Positions 37,898 to 45,984 of a stretch of DNA of 64,000 nucleotides are shown piece after piece (the first letter of the stretch is position 1; each line of letters opens with the position of its first letter). The notes beneath the pieces were generated by a model. That model had not been told where the DNA came from. It did not search any database and was given only the letters and a program-made list of their open reading frames with translations. The DNA is from Moritella sp. F3 (GTDB taxonomy: Bacteria > Pseudomonadota > Gammaproteobacteria > Enterobacterales > Moritellaceae), in contig NZ_BLRL01000001.1 in assembly GCF_015082335.1 (NCBI RefSeq), forward strand, positions 674,219 through 738,218, written 5' to 3'. The translations under genes and the position numbers were made by a program.

Positions 37898-38800
37898 ATG
37901 TTAGCTTTAATCCGTGTGTTTATACAAACAGTCGACTCTGGCAGTTTTACTAAGGCTGGCGCAGCACTTAGCATGGCACCGTCCTCCATTGCTCGTAACA
38001 TTGATAATTTGGAAAGTGAACTTGGCGTTACGCTGTTCAAACGTAGCACACGTCAGTTGTTATTGACTGCGGATGGACAGCTGTTTTTAGAAGGCGCTGT
38101 AAAGCTTTTAGCTGAAGCTGACGAACTAATGGCATCAATGCATCAGATGAACGTAGAGCCAGAAGGTGTTCTTAGGATCTCTGCATTTGAAAGCTTTGGC
38201 AGACAGTATATATCCCCACTCCTACCTGAATTTTTACAACGTCACCCAAAAGTTAAAATTGAAATCAATTTAGACAATAAACTGATTGATTTAAACAGTG
38301 AGAATGTAGACATAGGCATACGTATTGGCATCCCTTCTGATTCTGGTTTACGCGCTAGGATGCTATTGAAAAACCACACACAACTCTACGCGTCCCCTAA
38401 CTATCTAGCTAAAAATGGCACACCAAATAAACCTGAAGATCTTGTAAATCACAACTGCCTTCTCCTCGACACCGACAGGCAAAGGACTTACTGGTATTTT
38501 CATAAGAATAAACAGAATTTAAAAATTCCAGTTCGAGGTAACCTAAGCTCTAAAGGGGGCACACCTTTACTTGAGGCAGCTGTACATGGTGGTGGTATTG
38601 TGCAAATGTCCAGTTGGATGATGACGAACCTAATCAAGGAAGGTAAAGTTGTTGTATGTCTACCTGATTGGCAGTCGTCTTTACAGGAAGGTTCCAGTGG
38701 CGATATTTACGCGGCTTACCATGGTAGTAAGTATCCCAGACCAGCGCTACGTGCCTTTATCGATTTTTTAACTGATAAAATAAAAGATGGCAGTATGTAA
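37898..38800 (+). CDS. LysR family transcriptional regulator (CrgA-like branch)
   Basis: About 300 residues. The helix-turn-helix (LIRVFIQTVDSGSFTKAGAA, then LFKRSTRQLLLTADG) is the CrgA/YafC-type pattern, followed by an effector domain (LRISAFESFGRQYISPLLPE, DIGIRIG). The open frame begins at a GTG at 37862, but the ATG at 37898 has an AGGTCTAGG ribosome site and matches the family start. It is divergent from the GST gene, its likely target, as is common for this pair. Confidence 0.87.
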   Translation: MLALIRVFIQTVDSGSFTKAGAALSMAPSSIARNIDNLESELGVTLFKRSTRQLLLTADGQLFLEGAVKLLAEADELMASMHQMNVEPEGVLRISAFESFGRQYISPLLPEFLQRHPKVKIEINLDNKLIDLNSENVDIGIRIGIPSDSGLRARMLLKNHTQLYASPNYLAKNGTPNKPEDLVNHNCLLLDTDRQRTYWYFHKNKQNLKIPVRGNLSSKGGTPLLEAAVHGGGIVQMSSWMMTNLIKEGKVVVCLPDWQSSLQEGSSGDIYAAYHGSKYPRPALRAFIDFLTDKIKDGSM

Positions 38801-38972
38801 GGGATAAATGATTTAAGTATCTTGTTAGCGAGCGCTTGCAAGATTTGCTTAATAACAAATACAGAACTATAACCATAGAGAGTAATAAATTAAGAAAGAG
38901 TAAGACTAGGATGTTCGATAAGAGATTGATTTACTACTGATTTAAAAAAGCAGAACGTCAGAAACGAGAAAA

Positions 38973-39114
38973 GCACAACACTTTTGAAGGATACCCTACA
39001 AGCCTCACTCCGGCACTTGAGTTCTCTGCTGCGGTTGCTTCCTTCCGGACCTGGCCGAGTTCACAGAGTATCAATGCGGAGGGACCCATAAGGCACCCAT
39101 CAAATGTGTTGTGC
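38973..39114 (-). ncRNA. ffs: 4.5S RNA of the signal recognition particle
   Basis: The minus strand contains the near-invariant SRP core GGTCCGGAAGGAAGCA followed by a complementary stem with GTGCCGG, which binds Ffh. The flanks TGGGTCCCTCCGCA and GGAGTGAGGC continue the hairpin. The terminal arms GCACAACAC (5') and GTGTTGTGC (3') pair perfectly and are followed by TTTTC, which is a natural terminator. The given ends are those of the outer arms; the usual annotated core would be about 38992-39097. It directs membrane proteins to the translocon with Ffh. Confidence 0.93.
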
Positions 39115-39129
39115 TTGACAACGAGTGAA

Positions 39130-39157
39130 TTATTAACTATTCACCGATTCTTTGCAA
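39130..39157 (-). promoter_or_regulatory. Candidate promoter of the 4.5S RNA gene
   Basis: On the minus strand TTGCAA (39157-39152) and TAATAA (39135-39130) are spaced by 16 bp. Transcription would begin about 39122, a few bases before the RNA's outer stem. The -35 box matches TTGACA at four of six positions. Confidence 0.5.
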
Positions 39158-39231
39158 CCGTTTATAGCAGTTTTATTCACTATAAACATCGTTTGCACAT
39201 TATCCAACCAAGTCGATCAATTCCAGCGCAA

Positions 39232-41118
39232 TTAAATCGCTTGTCGGCTTAAGTACTGTGATGTAAACATCGTCGCTGGTACAGGCTTACCATACAGATA
39301 GCCCTGACCATAATCACAACCTTCATCAACAATGAACTGATGTTGCGCTGGCGTTTCCACACCTTCAGCCACTACTTGCAGGTTAAGTTTCTTCGCCATC
39401 GCAATAATCGCGCGCGCTAATTCTTTATCTTGCCCACATTCCATTGAATTCATAATGAAACTGCGATCTATCTTTAAGGTATCAAACGAATACTTCTGTA
39501 AATAACTTAAAGACGAATAACCGGTACCAAAATCATCTAACGAGATACTAACACCTAGCGATTTTAACCCCGCAAGGGATTTAGTCACCTTCTTCTCGTC
39601 TTGCAGTAGCACACCTTCGGTGATCTCAAGTTCTAACGCAGTACCCGGTAACTGATAATAAGCCAGCAGTTGCGCAACCCGAGACACTAAATTGTCGTCA
39701 CGCAGCTGTACAGGCGAAATATTCACGGCGATACAGAAATCATCACCAAAACTATTACGCCACTGTGCAGCCTGTTTCATTGCCGTACGCAGCACAAAGT
39801 TACCTAATGCTAAGATTTGACCATTCTGCTCGGCTAAATTAATAAAGCGATCAGGCGCAACAGCCCCTAATATTGGATTACGCCAGCGTATCAATGCCTC
39901 AGCACCTAATACCCGCTGCGTTTTCACACATATCATCGGCTGATAATGTACTGACATTTCTTGCTTATCAAGCGCTTCCGCTAAATGCGATTCTAAATAA
40001 TGACGCTCACCAATAACGGCGCTCAGCTCATCTGTAAAGAAATTATAATGACAGCCAGTGTCTTTGTTCGCCGTCATCGCCGCTTCTGCTTTTTCAACCA
40101 AGGAGATCCCTTGATCAGCTGGAGAATCGGCTAAGGCAATACCAAAACATAACTGGGTCGTGATGGTAAAGTCTTCTATCGCCAAAGCTAATTCAAAAGA
40201 ATGGGTTAAACGTGCAATTAAATCGATGACTTGCTCGACAACATTTTCATCACGAACCACAATGGCGAATGCATCACCCCAGCAACGTGCGACTAAATAC
40301 TCCGTGGTTAACTGCTGATGAATACGCTGACTGACTTCCAGTAATACTTTATCCCCTATCGCATAGCCATAACTGTTGTTAATGGATTTGAAATTACGGA
40401 TACCAAGGTAAATAACTGCCAGTTCATTGTCATCATCCACACTTTCCAGCATGTCATCCATCTGATTAACTAATGAAAGCTGATTCGCAATACCGGTAAG
40501 GGCATCGTATTGTTGCTGATAAACGAGGGTTGATTCTAATGCTGAGCGGCTATCTTGTTCATGCAATAACGCTTGATTAGATAAGCTCAGTGCCATTGAT
40601 TTTTTAGACAGTAGCGTCTGTAATTTACGATTGGCGTGAAGTAATTCCGCTTTTTCGTAAAGCATAGTGAGATCAGCAATCATCGACTGCTGAAAACGCG
40701 TAATCAATAATTTGCAGTGCGGGGTAAATTCACGAGCTTGGGCATCTAAAACACAGAGTGTGCCAAAGGCTTGATCGTTTGGCCAAGTAAGCGGTAAACC
40801 GTAATACGCCATAATGTCAGCGCTAACATTTTCGTCTAAAAACCAGCTAAAATCGAGTGCTGCGTCTTCGATAACGAGCTCGGCACGGTTGTAAATAACC
40901 TGTGCACAATAACAACTCAATTGCTTTGATTCTGACAACAACGGAGATACCACATTGGCAGCGTCGTTCGACGAGAATATTCGCACATCACTATGGTGAA
41001 CGCGCATAATTAATGCTGCTGGTAAATTCATAATGCCAGCGATCAACTCTACAGTTTGTTGCCAACCACGGAACATAGACTCCGGGATCTCAATAACCTG
41101 AGTATTAATATTAAGCAT
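39232..41118 (-). CDS. GAF-GGDEF-EAL protein, predicted c-di-GMP phosphodiesterase
   Basis: A 628-residue soluble protein: GAF-like sensor domain (about 15-155), coiled linker, GGDEF-like domain (about 205-360) and EAL domain (about 370-620). The cyclase motif is degenerate: CWGDAF in place of GGDEF, and the metal-binding DxDxFK region reads GIRNFKSIN. Synthesis of c-di-GMP is therefore unlikely. The EAL domain looks intact (GAEALIRW, ITEGVLL, LDDFGTGYSS, KIDRSF, VAEGVET), so it probably hydrolyses c-di-GMP. It lacks membrane helices, so it senses an internal signal. It stands alone between the 4.5S RNA gene and the men operon. Confidence 0.88.
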   Translation of the reverse strand: MLNINTQVIEIPESMFRGWQQTVELIAGIMNLPAALIMRVHHSDVRIFSSNDAANVVSPLLSESKQLSCYCAQVIYNRAELVIEDAALDFSWFLDENVSADIMAYYGLPLTWPNDQAFGTLCVLDAQAREFTPHCKLLITRFQQSMIADLTMLYEKAELLHANRKLQTLLSKKSMALSLSNQALLHEQDSRSALESTLVYQQQYDALTGIANQLSLVNQMDDMLESVDDDNELAVIYLGIRNFKSINNSYGYAIGDKVLLEVSQRIHQQLTTEYLVARCWGDAFAIVVRDENVVEQVIDLIARLTHSFELALAIEDFTITTQLCFGIALADSPADQGISLVEKAEAAMTANKDTGCHYNFFTDELSAVIGERHYLESHLAEALDKQEMSVHYQPMICVKTQRVLGAEALIRWRNPILGAVAPDRFINLAEQNGQILALGNFVLRTAMKQAAQWRNSFGDDFCIAVNISPVQLRDDNLVSRVAQLLAYYQLPGTALELEITEGVLLQDEKKVTKSLAGLKSLGVSISLDDFGTGYSSLSYLQKYSFDTLKIDRSFIMNSMECGQDKELARAIIAMAKKLNLQVVAEGVETPAQHQFIVDEGCDYGQGYLYGKPVPATMFTSQYLSRQAI

Positions 41119-41321
41119 ACTACGTCTCTGTTAATTACACCGAACTACATGACACCCTGCTAAATTACTTGTACTAAATAAAATTGACTTAATTAAATAG
41201 TAACGTGATGTCGATGTCGCTATTCATCTGATGAATAAGGAAGATTCTGTATACTACAAGAAAACAAAGCCAACACCAAGTTAGATTTATAACAAGCAAT
41301 AATAATTATCATTTAACTCAA

Positions 41322-42923
41322 CTATTTGGACAAACTTGCGATCCATAGTTGAACAGATGCCCTATTTAACTTGATGCCGCTCACAATTATATTATTTGGC
41401 AAAGTATAATAATTAAGCGGCCACATAAATTTAGCCAGCTTATATTGTAAGTAGTTATTCATTTCACATACCGATATATGCGCCATCGCATCAATAACAG
41501 CAATAGGACGATGACCAAATTCGGCATCTTCACGGGGAAATACCAACGCCTGATTAATTAACGGATGCGAAAGTAAAATACGCTCAATGTGCTCGGGGTG
41601 AATGTTTTCTCCACCAGAAATAAACATGTTATCACTGCGCCCGAGAATGAATAATTCTTCAGACGATTTATTCGGCGCTGAATCAAACCTTTTATTAAAT
41701 AAAGTATCAGCTAATTCACTCGACGATTTATCAAATACTGCATTCTCACATTTTATCTCACCAAGATCGCCAGTGATTAACCAACCATGCTCATCAGTCA
41801 TGCTGCGTAATATGCCACGATAGTAATAACCAATGCCCAAACTTGCACCACGCACCTTGATACTTTGACCGTCAATTTCTAACGAACGATGAGCTAATAA
41901 CATGCCGACACCAGCGCTACTATCTGCATGTTTAGCGGTAACAGTAGAGGCCATTTCTGTCATGCCGTATCCAGACCAACATTCAATACCCAGAGACTTG
42001 GCTTTACCGGTTAAAACGACAGGGATAACCGCACCACCTAACAAGATCCGTTTCAGGCGAGGAGCGCTTTGAGCTTGCTCTTTATCCTTATCTGCATCGA
42101 GCTCGTGAAGATAGCGCTTTAATTGCGTTGGTACTAAAGACGCATGAGTAACGGTTGATAGTTGCTCGACTATATTAGCCGTAGCCGGTAACGCTAACTG
42201 TCCACCAGCAAATAACCAACGCCAGACAATAGCCAGTCCTGAAACATGAAATAACGGTAAGGACAATAACCAGCTATCTTGCGTAGTATAAACAAAGGAT
42301 TGCAGTAACCCTGCAGCTGAATACAAATGGTTCTCGGCATTATGCGCCACGGCCTTGGCTTTACCGCTTGAACCTGACGTAAAGACAATACTCACGAGTC
42401 GCTGCGCTTGCCATTTAACATCTGACTGAGTATACATTCCTGTTGTAAAAGGTTCTGCGGCAAAAAAATCTACCGTTAAAGGTCTTTCAAGGTAAGTAAT
42501 AACTAACTGTTTAGCGCCTTCATCCTGTAAATCAGCAAATACATTGAGCTCTGGTTCTGATAACCAAATGAACGTCGCCGCCAACGTTTCTAATTTGTCG
42601 TTTAACTGCTCACTACTTTGCTTGGGGTCGAGTATCACGCAGCAAGCCCCAAGTCGTAAGCTCGCTAAATACAACCACAGCACCGTCAAATTGTTAGTGC
42701 TTACAGCGGCGATTACATGCCCTTCCCGTACTCCTTGCTCAGTTAACTGTTTAGCATATTCGTTAACGAGTTCATTAACCTGCAACCAGGTAAAACGCAG
42801 CTCACCATATACCAAAGCGACTTGGTCAGGATTACTCTCGGCCCAATGTAGCCAAGGCCAATCGCTAAAATTAACGCCGTGGTTGCTGACAGCGAGGTCA
42901 TTACTCATCATGTTGTTATTCAT
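41322..42923 (-). CDS. menE: o-Succinylbenzoate--CoA ligase MenE
   Basis: A 533-residue ANL-family adenylating enzyme that makes OSB-CoA for menaquinone. The nucleotide motif SIVFTSGSSGKAKAVAHN and the domain hinge GRSDNMFISGGENIHPEHIE are clear, and the C-terminal lysine region reads GIKLNRASVQ. It is longer than E. coli MenE (about 450). Part of the excess is an insertion (about residues 385-425) between GEIKCENA and LFILGR that contains two related DKSSSEL/NKSSEEL segments. It is the last gene of menFDHBCE, and its start overlaps menC by 8 bp. Confidence 0.92.
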   Translation of the reverse strand: MNNNMMSNDLAVSNHGVNFSDWPWLHWAESNPDQVALVYGELRFTWLQVNELVNEYAKQLTEQGVREGHVIAAVSTNNLTVLWLYLASLRLGACCVILDPKQSSEQLNDKLETLAATFIWLSEPELNVFADLQDEGAKQLVITYLERPLTVDFFAAEPFTTGMYTQSDVKWQAQRLVSIVFTSGSSGKAKAVAHNAENHLYSAAGLLQSFVYTTQDSWLLSLPLFHVSGLAIVWRWLFAGGQLALPATANIVEQLSTVTHASLVPTQLKRYLHELDADKDKEQAQSAPRLKRILLGGAVIPVVLTGKAKSLGIECWSGYGMTEMASTVTAKHADSSAGVGMLLAHRSLEIDGQSIKVRGASLGIGYYYRGILRSMTDEHGWLITGDLGEIKCENAVFDKSSSELADTLFNKRFDSAPNKSSEELFILGRSDNMFISGGENIHPEHIERILLSHPLINQALVFPREDAEFGHRPIAVIDAMAHISVCEMNNYLQYKLAKFMWPLNYYTLPNNIIVSGIKLNRASVQLWIASLSK

Positions 42924-44067
42924 AAATAGTCACAGGTAGCTCTGATAATGGGAGTAAAGGTAAGCTGCAATTTGGCCAAGGTTGAACCAGCTGCTGTGTA
43001 AAGACATTGACGGTATCTAATCCAGGAGGAGTTTCTGGCGTAAGTGTTTGTGCCATATGCGCTAATTGCACTAAACCAAAGCTCGATTCTAAACTTGAAC
43101 TGATCACAGCGGTTAATCCCTGTTGATGGGCATAGGCAATTAACTCGGCGCAATAACCCACCGTTCCCGTTAGCATAGGCTTGATAATAATAGCTTTGAT
43201 AACAGGGGCTTTGATGACTACGGCTTTAACGATTGCATTAGATGGACTGTTTACCAAGGAAATAAGATCGAAAGCGCCCCGTCCTTGTTTCTTACGAACG
43301 GCATCACGCAGGCTTTCATCCCACGCAATGGCAATACCCGTTTGCTCGGAAAAGCGTAAACAATCACTCGGGGTATGACAAGGCTCTTCAATAAAATCGA
43401 TACGTTGTCGATAATCTGCGGGGATTCGAGCTGCAAAAGCCAATGCTACGGCTAGTGACCAACGACGGTTTGCATCTAACCGCAACCGTAATTGTGGATA
43501 CGTCTGTAGTAAGTGCCGAGCGACTTCACCATCGGAAGTGGCACCATCAGCTGTAGGTAACGAGGCAATTTTTAACTTACATAACCGACTTTTCAGTAAC
43601 TGCTTATGTTTAGCGGTAATTATTCCAATATCAGTAGCCAATAATAACGCACTGCTAGCGTCATTATCATTACTACTGCGATGAATATTTTGCGGTGATC
43701 CATCTTCTAACTCCAACAGCGCCATACTAAAACCAAATGCTACCGAGGGATAACAATCGTTTAGTTCCACGATGCCTTCATCTAACCAGATTTTAATCAC
43801 ATTTTCTAGTTGTTGTTTTGCTTGTGCTGCTGTTTCTGTACTAAATCCAGGTAAAGGGGCTATTTCTCCACGCCCTACTTTACCGTAAGATAGTTCAGCA
43901 CGCCCTCGCTCACCGAAAAATAGTTCACCACGGCATTGCGGCATTATTTCAGCTCCACGACTCAGCTCAAGTAACCAACCTTCACGTTCGGTGACAGACT
44001 GGCCACGTAATATCATGGCGCAGTCTAAAGGTAGCTTATAATGATATAGCTTAGCCTTACGTGGCAT
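42916..44067 (-). CDS. menC: o-Succinylbenzoate synthase MenC
   Basis: A 383-residue enolase-superfamily enzyme that dehydrates SHCHC to o-succinylbenzoate. Family blocks are visible: GRGEIAPLPGFS, LRLDANRRWS, DFIEEPCHTP, GIAIAWDESLRD and IIIKPMLTG. It is longer than E. coli MenC (about 320), and two expansions are repeats. Residues 46-70 hold three ten-residue units (RGELFFGERG, RAELSYGKVG, RGEIAP...), and residues about 278-297 hold four five-residue units ending at the native IIIKP strand. Both lie at conserved cores, which is unusual. It starts 60 bp after menB and overlaps menE. Confidence 0.92.
   Translation of the reverse strand: MPRKAKLYHYKLPLDCAMILRGQSVTEREGWLLELSRGAEIMPQCRGELFFGERGRAELSYGKVGRGEIAPLPGFSTETAAQAKQQLENVIKIWLDEGIVELNDCYPSVAFGFSMALLELEDGSPQNIHRSSNDNDASSALLLATDIGIITAKHKQLLKSRLCKLKIASLPTADGATSDGEVARHLLQTYPQLRLRLDANRRWSLAVALAFAARIPADYRQRIDFIEEPCHTPSDCLRFSEQTGIAIAWDESLRDAVRKKQGRGAFDLISLVNSPSNAIVKAVVIKAPVIKAIIIKPMLTGTVGYCAELIAYAHQQGLTAVISSSLESSFGLVQLAHMAQTLTPETPPGLDTVNVFTQQLVQPWPNCSLPLLPLSELPVTIYE
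43176..43235. repeat. 15-bp x 4 tandem repeat inside menC
   Basis: Four degenerate 15-bp units (43176-43190, 43191-43205, 43206-43220, 43221-43235), each carrying a GGCTTTGAT-like core, are in phase with the menC frame. They encode IVKAV, VIKAP, VIKAI, IIKPM-type segments. The last unit in translation order is the native IIKP strand of the enolase barrel. Confidence 0.7.
43868..43927. repeat. 30-bp x 2 tandem repeat inside menC
   Basis: Two 30-bp units (43868-43897, 43898-43927) share CACGCCCT at the start and ATAGTTCA at the end. A third, partial copy (CCACGGCATTG) follows from 43928. In protein they give ten-residue units R[GA]EL[FS][FY]G[EK][RV]G that lead into the native GRGEIAPLPG loop. 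Confidence 0.75.
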
Positions 44068-44127
44068 TAGTGATGCTCCATGTACTGATTAAGAGTACTT
44101 ATAAAAAGTGCCGATTAAGAGCACTTA

Positions 44128-44994
44128 TTAAGGATTACGCGGGAATTTATCGAAATCAGGACGACGTTTTTCATTAAAGGCATTACGGCCTTCCTGTCCT
44201 TCTTCTGTCATGTAAAACATCATCGTCGCGTTACCAGCTAATTCCTGTAAGCCAGCTTGACCATCACAATCCGCATTTAATGCTGCTTTTAAACAACGCA
44301 ACGACATCGGGCTGTGCTGTAATACTTCACGACACCAACGCACTGTTTCACGTTCTAAATCAGCCAGTGGCACAACCGTATTCACTAAGCCCATATCAAC
44401 CGCTTCTTGTGCATCATAGAAGCGACACAAGAACCAAATTTCACGTGCTTTCTTCTGACCGACAATACGTGCCATGTATGATGCGCCCCAACCACCGTCA
44501 AACGAACCGACTTTAGGGCCTGTTTGACCAAACTGTGCGTTGTCTGCTGCAATCGTTAAATCACACATCATGTGCAATACATGACCGCCACCGACAGCGT
44601 AACCAGCCACAGCTGCGATGACAGGTTTTGGACAAGTACGGATCTGGCGTTGGAAGTCCAATACGTTTAAGTGATGCATACCTTCGTCGTCTTTATAACC
44701 GCCGTAGTCGCCACGAATACTCTGATCGCCACCAGAACAGAAAGCATGTTCGCCAAGGCCTGTTAAGACAATAACGCCGATTTTTGAATCATAACGCGCA
44801 TCAGCTAACGCTTGCATCATTTCGTTTACCGTTTGTGGACGGAACGCATTACGCACTTGTGGACGGGCAATGGTGATTTTTGCAATACCATCTAATGATT
44901 TATGAAAATGAATATCTTGATATCCACCTGTGCAATCTTGCCATTCAACATGTGCGTAAAGTTCTTCTTCGGTAATACCAACTGTTCTGCTCAT
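44128..44994 (-). CDS. menB: 1,4-Dihydroxy-2-naphthoyl-CoA synthase MenB
   Basis: A 288-residue crotonase-fold enzyme that closes the naphthoate ring from OSB-CoA. Length matches E. coli MenB (285). The oxyanion-hole and CoA motifs [36 protein letters not shown] and [21 protein letters not shown] are diagnostic, with the ending [12 protein letters not shown]. It is the fourth gene of menFDHBCE. The gap to menH (78 bp) and to menC (60 bp) are longer than others in the operon, and no internal repeat is seen, unlike MenC, MenD and MenE. Confidence 0.96.
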   Translation of the reverse strand: MSRTVGITEEELYAHVEWQDCTGGYQDIHFHKSLDGIAKITIARPQVRNAFRPQTVNEMMQALADARYDSKIGVIVLTGLGEHAFCSGGDQSIRGDYGGYKDDEGMHHLNVLDFQRQIRTCPKPVIAAVAGYAVGGGHVLHMMCDLTIAADNAQFGQTGPKVGSFDGGWGASYMARIVGQKKAREIWFLCRFYDAQEAVDMGLVNTVVPLADLERETVRWCREVLQHSPMSLRCLKAALNADCDGQAGLQELAGNATMMFYMTEEGQEGRNAFNEKRRPDFDKFPRNP

Positions 44995-45072
44995 AATAAT
45001 TCCTGATATTTTTTATAATTAATTTTTATTAATAGTTATTTTGATTACCTATTAATAGTTAAATCGTTAATT

Positions 45073-45984
45073 TTAAGCCGCGCTCTGTTGTGCGTCTCTG
45101 TTCATCAATTTATTACTGGCCAAGCCATCACTGACTAACCCCCTAACCAATTCAGCAAATACAATCGGTTGGTCGGCATGGACGTTATGCCCTGCATCAG
45201 CGATAACATGATGCTCCAACTGGCTCGATTGCGTTAACTGCACAAATTTAGGGTCTAACTCACCGCATACCATCGACACTGGAAACGCCGCACTTTGTAA
45301 TTTCGGCAATAAATAACCTTGTTTCGATAATGATGTGGCTGCCAGCATTTTACTTATCTGTTTACCGCCATTAAAACCGTTATAGTCAGCTTGAATTTCA
45401 CTGCGCGTGGTAATCAGTGTGGTTCTTTGTGCATTAGTTAATGAAGCAAATACCCCTTGCTGATACCACTCGGGTAATACCTGCGTTAATGGTGATTCAC
45501 TAAAACGTGTTGCCCAGGCTAAATCATGTAATCCACGTTGTAATTGTTCCGCGCTATTGTTTAGCCCCGGGTTACCACTTTCTAATAACATGCCTACAAT
45601 TTTGTACGGCCAATTAGCGGCGCGATCGCTAGCAATGCTCATCGCAATACGCGCTCCTAACGAATAACCAACCAGGACGATATGCTCAAATTCATACTGC
45701 GCTAAAGTCGCTATAATGAGCTGCTGCACATGTTGAAAATCATTGACTGTCACGGCTTGACTGCCAGCATGACCCGGTAAATCAATACAGATACATTGAT
45801 AATCAGATGATAAATGCGCGACGATTTTCTCCCAGTCTTGTGTTGAGCCCAACAAGCCATGTAAAAAGACTAACGTGGGTTTAATAGCATCACCTTCTGC
45901 AAGGTTGCAGGTTGATTCAATCGATTCAGAATAAAGCGGTAATTGCGTTTGTGTTTTAAACATCATGCTAGATAAATTTCGCAT
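45073..45984 (-). CDS. menH: SHCHC synthase MenH (alpha/beta hydrolase)
   Basis: A 303-residue alpha/beta-hydrolase that eliminates pyruvate from SEPHCHC. The oxyanion HGLLGS motif, the nucleophile elbow GYSLGAR, the acid in CGELDPKF and the histidine in DAGHNVHADQP are present, so the triad is intact. The ATG at 45984 overlaps menD by 17 bp and has GAGG at good spacing, favouring it over the later ATGs. The C-terminal tail adds about 20 residues beyond the usual MenH. Its place between menD and menB fits the pathway order. Confidence 0.92.
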   Translation of the reverse strand: MRNLSSMMFKTQTQLPLYSESIESTCNLAEGDAIKPTLVFLHGLLGSTQDWEKIVAHLSSDYQCICIDLPGHAGSQAVTVNDFQHVQQLIIATLAQYEFEHIVLVGYSLGARIAMSIASDRAANWPYKIVGMLLESGNPGLNNSAEQLQRGLHDLAWATRFSESPLTQVLPEWYQQGVFASLTNAQRTTLITTRSEIQADYNGFNGGKQISKMLAATSLSKQGYLLPKLQSAAFPVSMVCGELDPKFVQLTQSSQLEHHVIADAGHNVHADQPIVFAELVRGLVSDGLASNKLMNRDAQQSAA

